Shown here: in pieces, positions 18,591 through 27,520 of the stretch | Layout of the letters: each line of letters starts with the position of its first letter | How positions within the stretch are numbered: position 1 is the first letter of the stretch | Source of the DNA: Streptomyces finlayi | Lineage (GTDB): Bacteria; Actinomycetota; Actinomycetes; Streptomycetales; Streptomycetaceae | Assembly (NCBI RefSeq): GCF_014216315.1 | Contig: NZ_CP045702.1 | Location: forward strand, 2,542,001-2,606,000 | DNA length: 64,000 bases | Direction of reading: 5' to 3' | Made by a program: the position numbers and the translations under genes | The notes under the pieces: generated by a model | Databases searched by the model: none | Told to the model about the DNA's origin: nothing | The model's input: the letters and a program-made list of their open reading frames with translations, nothing else

Positions 18591-18650
18591 GACCGGGACC
18601 CTAGACCGCCTCTCCCGGACCTCAGGGCCCTGCCCCGGAGCCTGGCGTGG

Positions 18651-18700
18651 GCCTGCGTGGGCCTGCGTGGGCCTGCGTGGGCCTGCGTGGGCCTGCGTGG
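18651..18700. repeat. 10-bp tandem repeat GCCTGCGTGG x5, with degenerate flanks
   Basis: Five perfect copies, preceded by one imperfect copy (18641) and followed to about 18775 by degenerate GCCTTGTGCGTGG-like units. It lies in the esterase leader, between the esterase start and the transporter promoter. The 10-bp period is close to one helical turn. Confidence 0.9.
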
Positions 18701-18913
18701 GCCTTGTGCGTGAACCTTGTGCGTGGGCCTGTGCGTGGGCTGCTCGTGGGCCTTGTGCGTGGGCCTCGCACAACCCTGCCTAATGGGTCACATCAGTTTC
18801 TGATCCCCACAGGTCCCACATAGCGTCTGAAGTTGAACATTCAGATGTCCAGCACGTTGCACGAGTGTGACCTGGCACCCTCTTGCGGATTCCCGAACGC
18901 CTGCCGCAGAGTG

Positions 18914-18942
18914 ATGTATGCGCTTACAGGCAGCGCATACAT
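18914..18942. promoter_or_regulatory. LacI-type operator / inverted repeat before the sugar ABC operon
   Basis: ATGTATGCGCT (18914-18924) and its exact complement AGCGCATACAT (18932-18942) are separated by 7 bases. Within it, TGTATGCGCTTACA (18915-18928) matches 12 of 14 bases of TGAATGCGCTTTCA at 16261 and is itself palindromic at 12 of 14. The site ends 26 bases before the ATG of the binding-protein gene, a position where a bound repressor would block transcription. Confidence 0.75.
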
Positions 18943-18968
18943 TCGGATTGCTCAAGGAGGAGCCCTCC

Positions 18969-20213
18969 ATGTCCCGCACCGCCAGAACCGTCTCCGCCGG
19001 TATCGCAGTCGCCCTCGCCTTCGGCATCACCGCCTGCGGCGGCTCCGGGGGCGAAGACGTCGCCGCGGACAAGAAGCAGACGCTCACCGTCTGGGCCATG
19101 GGGGCCGAGGGCGAGAAGCTCGCGGATGTGGCCAAGGTCTACGAGAAGGCCAATCCGAACATCACTGTCAAGGTGACCCCGGTCGGCTGGGATGTCGCCC
19201 ACCAGAAGCTGGTCTCCGCCGCCGCCGCAGGCACCATGCCGGACGTGGCGCAGATGGGCGGCAGTTACATGGGCGAGTTCTCCGAGCTCGGCGTACTGGA
19301 ACCGGTCGACGCCAGGGTCTTCGACAAGGGGGACTTCTTCCCGGCCGGCTGGAACCAGGGCGAGGTGGACGGCACCGCGTACGGCGTGCCCTGGTACGTC
19401 GACACGCGCGTGCTCTACTACCGCACCGACCTCGCCGAGAAGGCCGGCATCGCCAAGGCTCCGGCCAACTGGCAGGAGATGCAGGACCTCGCCACCGCCT
19501 ATCAGAAGAAGGCGGGCACCAAGTGGGGCCTGTCCATCCAGCCCAGTGGCCTGGACACGGTGCAGAACTTCTACTCCTTCCTGTACTCGGCCGGCGGCGA
19601 GATCGTCAACGACAAGGGCGAAGCCGTCATCGACAGCCCCGAGGCCGTCAAGGCACTCAAGGAGTACGGCTCGTACTTCGACAAGGGCCTCTCCAACAAG
19701 TCCGTGCAGCCCGGCTACGACGTGGTGAAGGACTTCGGCAACGGCCGGGTCCCCATGTTCTTCGGCGGGCCCTGGCACGTGACCCTCCTCAACGAGGGCC
19801 AGCCTCAGATCAAGGGCAAGTGGGCGGTGGCCAACGTCCCCGCCGACAAGGCCTCCGTCTCCATGGCCGGTGGCTCCTCCCTGGTGATCTCCAAGGACAG
19901 CGAGCACAAGGCCGCCGCCACGGAGTTCATCAAGTACCTGACCGACACCAAGGGCCAGGCCGACTGGTACGAGCGCTCCAAGGACCTGCCCGCGAACACC
20001 GCGGCCTGGACCTCCGGCACGCTCGCCGACGACGCCGGGCTCCAGGTGTTCAAGAAGCAGATGGACACCGCCAAGTCCACCCCGTCCCTCCCCAAGTGGA
20101 CGGAGATCACCGACAAGGTCGACCAGGCCATCGCGAAGGTGACACAGGGCAAGGCGTCCGCCGAAGACGCGCTGGACACGGCGCAGTCCGAGATCGAAGG
20201 GCTCGTGAAGTAG
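18969..20213 (+). CDS. Sugar ABC transporter substrate-binding lipoprotein (CUT1 family)
   Basis: 414 residues. The start is ATG 18969 with AAGGAGG 8 bases upstream. The lipoprotein signal ends GITAC (Cys23). The mature protein is a family-1 solute-binding protein: LTVWAMGAEGEKLADVAKVY at the N-terminus, PDVAQMGGSYMGEFSELGVL and GEVDGTAYGVPWYVDTRVLY (a classical CUT1 signature), then MFFGGPWHVTLLNEG and the Trp-rich LADWYERSKDLPANTAAW-type C-lobe. It captures an oligosaccharide outside the membrane and delivers it to the two permeases that follow. The stop is 5 bases before the first permease start. Confidence 0.94.
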   Translation: MSRTARTVSAGIAVALAFGITACGGSGGEDVAADKKQTLTVWAMGAEGEKLADVAKVYEKANPNITVKVTPVGWDVAHQKLVSAAAAGTMPDVAQMGGSYMGEFSELGVLEPVDARVFDKGDFFPAGWNQGEVDGTAYGVPWYVDTRVLYYRTDLAEKAGIAKAPANWQEMQDLATAYQKKAGTKWGLSIQPSGLDTVQNFYSFLYSAGGEIVNDKGEAVIDSPEAVKALKEYGSYFDKGLSNKSVQPGYDVVKDFGNGRVPMFFGGPWHVTLLNEGQPQIKGKWAVANVPADKASVSMAGGSSLVISKDSEHKAAATEFIKYLTDTKGQADWYERSKDLPANTAAWTSGTLADDAGLQVFKKQMDTAKSTPSLPKWTEITDKVDQAIAKVTQGKASAEDALDTAQSEIEGLVK

Positions 20214-20218
20214 GGGTC

Positions 20219-21220
20219 ATGAGCACCACGACCGGAAAGGCCGCGCAGCCGGCCAAGGTGACAGCTGGGCCGGGGGCGTCCAGGTCCCCGGCCGCCGGGC
20301 CCGGGAACCACGAGGGTCGCCGAGGTCGCAAGAAGACTTCGATGGGCGTGCAGAACGCGGCTGGCTGGCTGTTCTCCACTCCCTTCCTCGTCATCTTCAC
20401 CGTCTTCATGGCGTTCCCCATCCTGGCAACGCTGCTGATGAGTTTCACGGACTTCGGGCTTCGCAACGTCACCCGCCCGCTGGACGCGAACTTCATCGGC
20501 TTCGAGAACTACGTCAATCTGTTCGGCGACGAGAGATTTCTCAAGTCGCTCTTCAACACGGCGTACTTCGTGGTCATCGGTGTCCCCCTGACCATCGCCC
20601 TCGGTCTGGTCGTCGCCGTACTGCTGAACAACGGCATCGACAAGGCGCGGACCTTCTTCCGCGTCGGCTTCTACGCCCCGGTGGTGACGACCATCGTCGC
20701 GGTCGCCGTGGTCTGGCGGTTCGTACTCGACCCGAGTGACGGGCTGATCGCGGGCGTCCTCTCCGAAGTCGGTCTCACGTCACCCGACTTCCTCGGGTCC
20801 GAGACGCTCGCCATGCCGTCGATGATCGCGATGGCGGTCTGGCGCAACGTCGGCACGGTCATGGTGCTCTTCATCGCAGGACTGCAGGCCATCCCCACAG
20901 AGGTCCGGGAAGCCGCCAGGCTGGACGGCGCCGGCGCCTGGCAGGAGTTCCGAGGGATCACAGTCCCTCTGCTGCGGCCCACGCTGCTCTACGCCACGGT
21001 GATCACCACCATCGGCTACCTCAACGTCTTCGAGGAGCCGTTCGTGATGACGCAGGGCGGCCCTTCCGACTCCACCCTCACCGTCTCGCTGAACATGTAC
21101 CGCGAGGGGTTCAACTTCTTCCACATGGGCTATGCGAGCGCCATGGCGTATGTCCTCTTCGTGGTGATCATGGGCATCACGGTGCTCCAGCTCCGACTGC
21201 TGAAGGACAACACCAAATGA
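20219..21220 (+). CDS. Sugar ABC transporter permease (MalF-type)
   Basis: 333 residues with six predicted membrane spans and a basic Gly/Pro-rich N-terminal tail of about 45 residues. The binding-protein-dependent EAA loop is EAARLDGAGAWQEFRGITVP (about residues 230-250), which contacts the ATPase. It pairs with the following MalG-type permease. No ATPase gene is nearby, so in Streptomyces the shared ATPase MsiK is the probable partner. The ATG at 20219 fits operon spacing; an internal ATG at 20342 is a weaker alternative. Confidence 0.92.
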   Translation: MSTTTGKAAQPAKVTAGPGASRSPAAGPGNHEGRRGRKKTSMGVQNAAGWLFSTPFLVIFTVFMAFPILATLLMSFTDFGLRNVTRPLDANFIGFENYVNLFGDERFLKSLFNTAYFVVIGVPLTIALGLVVAVLLNNGIDKARTFFRVGFYAPVVTTIVAVAVVWRFVLDPSDGLIAGVLSEVGLTSPDFLGSETLAMPSMIAMAVWRNVGTVMVLFIAGLQAIPTEVREAARLDGAGAWQEFRGITVPLLRPTLLYATVITTIGYLNVFEEPFVMTQGGPSDSTLTVSLNMYREGFNFFHMGYASAMAYVLFVVIMGITVLQLRLLKDNTK

Positions 21221-22113
21221 GCGCCAGCAATGCACCCGGTGCCGTGCGGAGGGCGCTGCCGAAGAAGTCCGAGGGTGAGCAGCGAGGACCCCGGAGCCCG
21301 AAGCGACTTCTGGTCTATTTCCTCTTGTCGCTCGGTCTGCTGGTCATGTCGGCGCCGTTCCTCTGGATGGCCGTTTCGGCATTCAAGACGACGGGCGAAC
21401 TGTCGGCCAGCCCGCCGGTATGGATTCCGACCGAGTGGACCCTGGAGAACTTCCGGAAACTGCTCGACAAGCTGAATCTGCCGCTGTACTTCATGAACTC
21501 GGTGATCGTGGCGCTGCTCGTCACCGTCTCGAACCTGGTCTTCTGCTCGATGCTCGGCTACGCACTGGCCAAGCTGTACTTCGTCGGCCGCAACAAGATC
21601 TTCGGTCTGGTGCTCGGGGCCCTGATGGTCCCCGGCAACCTGATGCTGCTGCCGCTCTTCGTGCTGATGAGCAAGCTCCAGCTGATCGACTCGTACGCCG
21701 GCCTCGTGCTGCCGTTCGCCGCAGGCGCCTTTGGTGTCTTCCTGATGCGGCAGTTCATGCAGTCGATCCCGGACGAGCTGCTGGAAGCGGCCCGGATGGA
21801 CGGTGCCGGCGAGTGGTACATCTTCTGGCGGATCGTGATGCCACTGGTGAAGCCTGCCCTCGCCACCCTGTCGATCTTCACCTTCCTCGGCTCCTGGAAC
21901 AACTTCGTCTGGCCGCTCATCGCGACCAACGACCCGGACAAGTACACGCTTCCGGTGGCACTCGCGACGTTCGCCACGGACCCCAACAAGGCCGGTGGGT
22001 CCAACGGCATGCTGATGGCCGGAGCCTTCCTGGTCGTGCTGCCGGTGCTGGTCCTGTTCATCGCACTGCAGCGGCACTTCACCCAGGGCATCGCCACGGC
22101 GGGCATGAAGTAG
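21217..22113 (+). CDS. Sugar ABC transporter permease (MalG-type)
   Basis: 298 residues with six membrane spans. The ATG overlaps the previous stop (ATGA), so translation is coupled. A basic cytoplasmic tail (RRALPKKSEGEQRGPRSPKR) precedes the first span. The EAA loop reads EAARMDGAGEWYIFWRIVMP. The C-terminus ends QRHFTQGIATAGMK, close to the ending typical of MalG-like permeases, which supports an intact gene. It forms the translocation pore with the upstream permease. Confidence 0.93.
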   Translation: MSASNAPGAVRRALPKKSEGEQRGPRSPKRLLVYFLLSLGLLVMSAPFLWMAVSAFKTTGELSASPPVWIPTEWTLENFRKLLDKLNLPLYFMNSVIVALLVTVSNLVFCSMLGYALAKLYFVGRNKIFGLVLGALMVPGNLMLLPLFVLMSKLQLIDSYAGLVLPFAAGAFGVFLMRQFMQSIPDELLEAARMDGAGEWYIFWRIVMPLVKPALATLSIFTFLGSWNNFVWPLIATNDPDKYTLPVALATFATDPNKAGGSNGMLMAGAFLVVLPVLVLFIALQRHFTQGIATAGMK

Positions 22114-22203
22114 CCCGTCCCGGCCGCCCCTCGAACACGTACGAGACCGCACCTCGAACCACCGGCGGTCACACCCCTTCACGCACCAGAAAGACATTCC
22201 GCG

Positions 22204-23406
22204 ATGACGCACACCCCGGTCCCGTTCCCCGAAGGCTTCCTGTGGGGTGCCTCCACAGCCGCCCACCAGATCGAGGGCAACAACACCAACAGCGACTGGT
22301 GGGTCAAGGAGCACTCCGCCGACACTCACATCCAGGAACCCAGCCTGGACGCCTGCGACAGCTACCACCGCTGGCGCGAGGACATGGACACGCTGGCCAG
22401 ACTGGGCTTCACCGATTACCGCTTCTCCATCGAGTGGGCGCGCATCGAGCCGGCCGAGGGACAGTTCTCCCGTGCCGAGCTCGCGCACTACCGCCGTATG
22501 GTCGAGGGCGCCATCGAACGCGGACTGCGCCCGATGGTCACCCTGCACCACTTCACCGTGCCGCAGTGGTTCGAAGCGCGCGGCGGCTGGACCGCCGACG
22601 GTGCCACCGATCTCTTCGCCCGCTACGTGGCGGCCTGCGCGCCCGTGATCTCCGAAGGGGTCAGCCACGTCTGCACCATCAACGAGCCCAACATGATCGC
22701 GGTGATGGCCGGTCAGGCCAAGCGCGGCGACATCGGATTCCCCCCGGCCGGACTTCCGACGCCGGACGACGAGACCACCCAGGCAGTCATAGCCGCCCAC
22801 CACGCGGCGGTGAAGGAGGTCAGGACGATCAACGCGGGCATCCAGGTCGGCTGGACCATCGCCAACCAGGCCTACCAGGCGCTCCCCGGCGCGGAAGACG
22901 TCACCGGGGCCTACCGTCACCCGCGCGAGGACATCTTCATCGAGGCCGCACGCGGCGACGACTGGATCGGGGTGCAGTCCTACACCCGCACCAAGATCGG
23001 GCCCGAGGGACCGATCCCGGCGTCCGACGACGTCGAACGCACGCTGACGCAGTGGGAGTACTACCCTTCCGCCGTCGGTTACGCCCTGCGCCACACCGCC
23101 GAGGTCGTCGGCGGCGACATGCCGCTGATCGTCACGGAGAACGGCATCGCCACCTCCGACGACAGCCGCCGCGCCGACTACTACGCCGGTGCGCTCAACG
23201 AGGTCGCCTCCGCTCTGGAGGACGGTCTCAACATTCAGGGATACCTGGCATGGAGTGCGCTGGACAACTACGAGTGGGGCTCCTTCAAGCCCACGTTCGG
23301 TCTGATCGCGGTCGACCTCGAAACGTTCGAGCGCACCGCCCGGCCTTCTGCCGTATGGCTCGGCTCGCTCGGGCGTATCCGGGAGCTGCCGCGCACCGCC
23401 GGCTGA
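22204..23406 (+). CDS. GH1 family beta-glucosidase
   Basis: 400 residues, shorter than the usual 440-480. The N-terminal GH1 signature FPEGFLWGASTAAHQIEG is intact. The acid/base Glu161 lies in TINEPN and the nucleophile Glu312 in IVTENG, as in retaining family-1 enzymes; aglycone-site TLHHFTVPQWF and C-terminal WSALDNYEWGSFKPTFGL are present. It has no signal peptide, so it hydrolyses imported beta-linked oligosaccharides in the cytoplasm. It follows the MalG-type permease by 90 bases and precedes a hairpin terminator, so it is the last gene of the importer operon. Linkage preference (cellobiose, sophorose, laminaribiose) cannot be read from sequence. Confidence 0.93.
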   Translation: MTHTPVPFPEGFLWGASTAAHQIEGNNTNSDWWVKEHSADTHIQEPSLDACDSYHRWREDMDTLARLGFTDYRFSIEWARIEPAEGQFSRAELAHYRRMVEGAIERGLRPMVTLHHFTVPQWFEARGGWTADGATDLFARYVAACAPVISEGVSHVCTINEPNMIAVMAGQAKRGDIGFPPAGLPTPDDETTQAVIAAHHAAVKEVRTINAGIQVGWTIANQAYQALPGAEDVTGAYRHPREDIFIEAARGDDWIGVQSYTRTKIGPEGPIPASDDVERTLTQWEYYPSAVGYALRHTAEVVGGDMPLIVTENGIATSDDSRRADYYAGALNEVASALEDGLNIQGYLAWSALDNYEWGSFKPTFGLIAVDLETFERTARPSAVWLGSLGRIRELPRTAG

Positions 23407-23421
23407 GCCCGGCCACAGGAC

Positions 23422-23444
23422 AGGGAGCCACCTGACGGCTCCCT
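23422..23444 (+). terminator. Terminator after the beta-glucosidase gene
   Basis: AGGGAGCC/GGCTCCCT form an 8-bp perfect stem around a 7-nt loop, 16 bases past the stop. It separates the importer operon from the next gene, which then needs its own promoter in the 220-base gap. Confidence 0.7.
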
Positions 23445-23661
23445 CGTGTGCGGGGGCCGTCGGAACCTGACGACCGCCGGCTCCCGCTCCGCACCACCGC
23501 CCCGGCCTGCGCCCGGGGCCACTGGGAATCAGCAGGCGTGCGAGCCCGCACCACTGCCCTCGGGCAGCGCGCGACCGTACAACGGCGCTCCGCGCCTGCA
23601 CGGCCAACGAACGAATTCTGTCCACCGCCCTCGCGCGGTGGCTCTTATTCGAGAGGTTCTG

Positions 23662-25134
23662 ATGGACCGTCGCACGTTTCTCACCGCCGCGGGTGCCGGG
23701 GCTGCCGCCCTGTCGCTCGGAGTCGTATCCGCGCCTGCGGCAAGAGCCGCTCATCCTCTTCATGCCTTTGATACACCGCAGCTGCTGCATTGGTTCCGCG
23801 ACACCTACCGTTCGATCGAGGCGATGACGACCGAGTTCGGACTCGCCACCGACAAGATCGATGTCAGCGGCCCGGGCGCCCCCGTCCAGTCGCGCCAGAC
23901 CTCGCCCACCAATATCGGCTGCGGACTCTGGTCGACCGTCGCCGCCGCCGGACTCGGTGTGATCAGCGAGTCGGCCATGCGCCGCCAGCTGACCCGCACG
24001 GTGGCCGCAGTCGAGAAGCTGGAGCGCCACCACGGCTTCTGGCTCAACTGGTACGACGCCCACGACGGCTCGGTCCTGACCGAGTGGCCGGGCACCGGCG
24101 ACCCCGTCCGGCCGTTCCTCTCCTCCGTCGACAACGCCTGGCTCGTCACGGGCCTGCGGATCGCGGCCGACGCCGAGCCCTCGCTGCGCCCCCGCATCCA
24201 GCGCATTCTGGCCGCCGCCGACTGGTCGTACTACTACACGCCCTACGACCCCACCGATCCGGTCGCCGGCCCCGGCCAACTGCGCGGCGGATTCTGGCCC
24301 GACACCGAGCAGCCCACCGGCCATCACTACGGCGCGCTGAACACCGAACCCCGCATGGCGAGCTACCTCGGCATAGCGGATGGCTCGCTGCCCAGCGACC
24401 ACTACTGGCACCTGCTGCGCACACTGCTTCCCGAGCACGGACAGGAGCAGTCGCCGCAGGGCAGTTACGCGACGATGGACGGCGTACGGGTCTGGCAGGG
24501 GCACTACACCCACCGCGGCCGGAAGATCGTGCCCACCTGGGGCGGGTCGATGTTCGAGGCGCTGATGGTCCCGTTGTTCGTTCCCGAAGCGGAATGGTCA
24601 CCCCGCTCATGGGGCCGCACCCACCAGCGTTACGTCCGCGGCCAGATCGAGCACGGGATGGCGGAGGCGGGTTACGGATACTGGGGCTTCTCGCCCGCCG
24701 ACATCCCCGAGGGCGGGTATCAGGAGTACGGGGTCGACGCGCTGGGCATGCAGGTCGACGGCTACGCCTCCAACACCGACCGGACGCACACCACCGACGG
24801 TGCGCCGCTCCCGCCGCCCTCCGCCTTCACCAACGGTGTGGTCACACCGCACGCATCGTTCCTTGCGCTGCCGTACGCCCCGCGGGAGGCTGTGGCCAAC
24901 CTGCGCGCGCTCGACCGCGACTTCGGCGCGTACCACGAGGGGCTCGGATTCCGGGACTCGGTCAATGTCGGCACGGGCCGGGTCAGTGACTTCATGCTCG
25001 CGCTGGACCAGGGCATGATCATGGCGGCACTGGCCCAGGCGATCAGGCCCGGACTGCTCCAGCGGCCGTTCCGGACCGGCGGCTTCCACGCACGGGTGCG
25101 TCCGCTGCTCGCCAAGGAGCGCTTCGGCATCTGA
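23662..25134 (+). CDS. Tat-exported glucoamylase-like (PF10091-type) glycosidase
   Basis: 490 residues. The N-terminus MDRRTFLTAAGAGAAALSLG is a twin-arginine signal with probable cleavage near APAARA. The body is an alpha/alpha-barrel-type protein: GLWSTVAAAGLGVISESAM and WYDAHDGSVLTEWPGTGDPV near the N-terminus, a FLSSVDNAWLVTGLRIAAD helix pair, then TWGGSMFEALMVPLFVPE and EAGYGYWGFSPADIPEGGY. The last two resemble the glucoamylase-like domain of GH144-type beta-1,2-glucanases and of cyclic beta-1,2-glucan synthase. I infer an extracellular glucan-cleaving enzyme supplying the neighbouring importer. The family assignment is from memory of motifs and the substrate is unproven. GAGAGG lies upstream of the ATG. 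Confidence 0.75.
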   Translation: MDRRTFLTAAGAGAAALSLGVVSAPAARAAHPLHAFDTPQLLHWFRDTYRSIEAMTTEFGLATDKIDVSGPGAPVQSRQTSPTNIGCGLWSTVAAAGLGVISESAMRRQLTRTVAAVEKLERHHGFWLNWYDAHDGSVLTEWPGTGDPVRPFLSSVDNAWLVTGLRIAADAEPSLRPRIQRILAAADWSYYYTPYDPTDPVAGPGQLRGGFWPDTEQPTGHHYGALNTEPRMASYLGIADGSLPSDHYWHLLRTLLPEHGQEQSPQGSYATMDGVRVWQGHYTHRGRKIVPTWGGSMFEALMVPLFVPEAEWSPRSWGRTHQRYVRGQIEHGMAEAGYGYWGFSPADIPEGGYQEYGVDALGMQVDGYASNTDRTHTTDGAPLPPPSAFTNGVVTPHASFLALPYAPREAVANLRALDRDFGAYHEGLGFRDSVNVGTGRVSDFMLALDQGMIMAALAQAIRPGLLQRPFRTGGFHARVRPLLAKERFGI

Positions 25135-25142
25135 GCGGCGCC

Positions 25143-25178
25143 GGAGGTGAGGACGGGCGATATCCCGCTCTCGCCTCC
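25143..25178 (+). terminator. Terminator after the glucoamylase-like gene
   Basis: GGAGGTGAG pairs with CTCGCCTCC (one G-U), and inside it CGGG pairs with CCCG around CGATAT. The hairpin starts 9 bases after the stop codon and separates the sugar module from the TPM/PspA genes. Confidence 0.65.
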
Positions 25179-25258
25179 GAGCGGCCCGGCCGCCCGGCGC
25201 CCCTGCCGGGTGCTCCGGGTCGCGGGCACACAAGGCCGGACATAGCCTCCCAAATGTG

Positions 25259-27382
25259 ATGTCGTCTGCGAGTCGTACCCGGATGCCCGGTTTCGGCAGA
25301 GCCCTCCTCACCGCCCTCGTCGCGGTGTGCTGGCTGACCCTGCCCGCCGCTCCGACCGCACACGCCGACGACCCGGTGCCCCTGTCCCGCGAGGGGCAGG
25401 TCACCGACAAGGTGGGCGCGGTCGGGGACCGCGAGAAGCCGGTGGAGGCCGCGCTCGACGCGCTCTACGAGGACCGTCGCGTCCAGCTCTTCGTCGTGTA
25501 CGTGCGCGACTTCTCCGGCCGGTCCGCTCAGGCCTGGGCCGATGAGACGGCCACCCGCAACGGTCTCGGGCAGGACGACGTGCTGCTGGCGGTGGCCACG
25601 CACGACCGGCAGTACGCCTACTCGGTGGACGCGGACTCGCGGTTCACCGACGAGCAGTTGCGGAACGTGGCGAGCGCCGCCATCGAGCCCGCCCTCACGG
25701 AGAACGACTGGGCGGGAGCCGCCATCGGAGCCGCCAACGGCTACTCCGCGGTGCTGGCGGGACAGCCCGTGCCGACACCCGCGCTCACCCCTGGCGCCGC
25801 CGATCCCGGAGCGGGAGGTTCCGGCAGCGGCGGCGCCGGGGACCTGATCCTCCCGGTGGCGCTCGTCGGCGGGGCGGGCGCGGTCGCCGTCTACGCGTAT
25901 ACGCGGCGCAAGCGGCGCGCTGCCGGGCGCACCACCCCAGCCGCGACCGGCTGGGGCTCCGGCGTGGCGACGGACGCCGAACGGCCGACTCCCCTGCCGG
26001 AGCTCGACGCCCGGGCCAAGGAAGTGCTGGTGGACACGGATGACGCGGTGCGCACCAGCGAGGAGGAGCTCGGCTTCGCCACCGCACAGTTCGGGGAAGA
26101 GACGGCAGTTCCCTTCACGGAGGCGGTCGACCGTGCCAAGACGGAGCTGACGGCCGCGTTCCGCTTGCGGCAGCAGCTCGACGACGCCTTCCCCGAGGAC
26201 GACGCGACGCGGCGGCAGATGCTCGACGAGATCATCAGCCGCTGTGCTGACGCCAATGAGCGTCTGGACACCGTGTCGGAGGACTTCGACCGGCTCCGGG
26301 ACCTCGAACGCAACGCTCCGCAGGCCCTGGCCGGCGCCGAGTCGGCCTTCCGGGAGCTGGCGGGCCGGATCTCCACGGCGGAGGGGACCCTCGCGGGCAT
26401 GCGCAGCCGTTACGCGGAATCGGCCGTCGCTCCCGTCGCGAGCGGCATCGAACAGGCCAAGGACCGGCTCCTCTTCACGACCTCCAGTCTCAACGAGGCC
26501 CGTCAGGCCGTGGACGGCGGGGACAACTCCAGAGCCGCCGTATATGTACGAGCGGCCGAGGGTGCGGTCGGCCAGGCGGCCACACTCGTCGACGCCGTGG
26601 ACCGGCGGGCCATGGAGCTCGCCGAGGGCGCGGGCAAGCTGCCTGCCTCGCTCACCGAGACCGAGACGGATCTGGCGGATGCCGGCGGGCTCCTCGAAGG
26701 CACGGCCGAGGGGGTGTCGACCGCCGATCTGCGCGGCCGGATCGCCCGCGCCGAGGCGGTACTCGAGGACGTACGGGCCGAGCTGGCAGCCGGGCCGTAC
26801 GACCCGATCGACGCGTTGCGCAGGGTCGAGGAGGCGGACGCGGCGCTGGACGAGGCGCTGTCGGGGGCCCGTCAACGTGAGCAGGGAAACCTGCGGGCCC
26901 GCTCGCTCCTCGATCAGGCGATGCTCACCGCCCGGGCCACGATCGCCGCCGCTGCCGACTTCGTCACGACGCACCGGGGTGCCGTGGGCAGCCAGGCTCG
27001 TACCCGGCTGGCGGAGGCCCAGCGGCGCTGGGAACGGGCCGGGGAACTGGCGGGGGCGGACGATCCGCAGGGCGCGCTCGCCGAGGCGCAGAAGGCTGAC
27101 GCGCTGGCCGCACAGGCGCAGAGCCTGGCCGAGCAGGATGTGCGGGGCTATGGGAACCAGTTCGGGCCGGGCGGTGTACAAGGAGGTGGAGGTGGGATGA
27201 ACGGGGCAGTGCTCGGCGGAATCATCCTCGGCGGACTTCTCGGCGGCGCGGGTGGCCGGGGCAGGAGCGGCGGTTTCGGAGGAGGGTTCGGGGGTTCGCG
27301 GGGCGGCGGGTTCGGCGGCGGGCCCGGCAGCTTCGGCGGTGGGGGTACACGCGGCCGCCGGGGCGGCGGCGGGCGCTTCTGA
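25259..27382 (+). CDS. TPM-domain membrane protein with long coiled coil and Gly-rich tail
   Basis: 707 residues from ATG 25259 (a GTG directly before it is equally possible). A signal peptide or anchor at 1-37 ends TAHADD. A TPM domain covers about 45-165 (VTDKVGAVGDREKPVEAALD, LFVVYVRDFSGRSAQAWADE, DDVLLAVATHDRQYAYSV), and a membrane span lies near 195-215. It is followed by over 400 residues of heptad-rich coiled coil, a small Gly/Leu hydrophobic segment (VLGGIILGGLLGG) and a GGGFGG-type tail. TPM proteins occur in photosystem repair and membrane-stress settings. The gene directly precedes pspA in the same direction, so a joint role in envelope maintenance is likely. No Shine-Dalgarno is visible; TAGCCT at 25243 could be the -10 of a leaderless transcript. 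Confidence 0.85.
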   Translation: MSSASRTRMPGFGRALLTALVAVCWLTLPAAPTAHADDPVPLSREGQVTDKVGAVGDREKPVEAALDALYEDRRVQLFVVYVRDFSGRSAQAWADETATRNGLGQDDVLLAVATHDRQYAYSVDADSRFTDEQLRNVASAAIEPALTENDWAGAAIGAANGYSAVLAGQPVPTPALTPGAADPGAGGSGSGGAGDLILPVALVGGAGAVAVYAYTRRKRRAAGRTTPAATGWGSGVATDAERPTPLPELDARAKEVLVDTDDAVRTSEEELGFATAQFGEETAVPFTEAVDRAKTELTAAFRLRQQLDDAFPEDDATRRQMLDEIISRCADANERLDTVSEDFDRLRDLERNAPQALAGAESAFRELAGRISTAEGTLAGMRSRYAESAVAPVASGIEQAKDRLLFTTSSLNEARQAVDGGDNSRAAVYVRAAEGAVGQAATLVDAVDRRAMELAEGAGKLPASLTETETDLADAGGLLEGTAEGVSTADLRGRIARAEAVLEDVRAELAAGPYDPIDALRRVEEADAALDEALSGARQREQGNLRARSLLDQAMLTARATIAAAADFVTTHRGAVGSQARTRLAEAQRRWERAGELAGADDPQGALAEAQKADALAAQAQSLAEQDVRGYGNQFGPGGVQGGGGGMNGAVLGGIILGGLLGGAGGRGRSGGFGGGFGGSRGGGFGGGPGSFGGGGTRGRRGGGGRF

Positions 27383-27446
27383 CGTGCGCCGGCAGAGTTC
27401 GCTCGCCGCTCCACACTCGCCGTTCGTCAGTTCTCCACGCCCTCAG

Positions 27447-27494
27447 CCCTCCATACCGTCAGCCCTCCGGACCGTCAATCCTCCATGCCGTCAG
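27447..27494. repeat. 16-bp degenerate tandem repeat x3 before pspA
   Basis: Three consecutive units of CCCTCCATACCGTCAG-like sequence (27447-27462, 27463-27478, 27479-27494) fill the gap between the TPM gene and pspA, ending 26 bases before the pspA start. They could be a regulator-binding array or simple drift. Confidence 0.75.
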
Positions 27495-27520
27495 TCGTTA
27501 TTCACCCAAGGAGAGGTGCC

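Noticed and set aside
18591..18773. N-terminal extension of the esterase encoded by the tandem repeat
   Set aside because: It translates only the 10-bp array into HAGPR-type repeats with no ribosome-binding site; CE7 proteins begin near the MASFAHDFPFD start.
21130..24513. 1127-codon open frame on the minus strand across the permease/GH1 region
   Set aside because: It is antisense to clear transporter and glycosidase genes, has a low-complexity translation and matches no family; it arises from high third-position GC.
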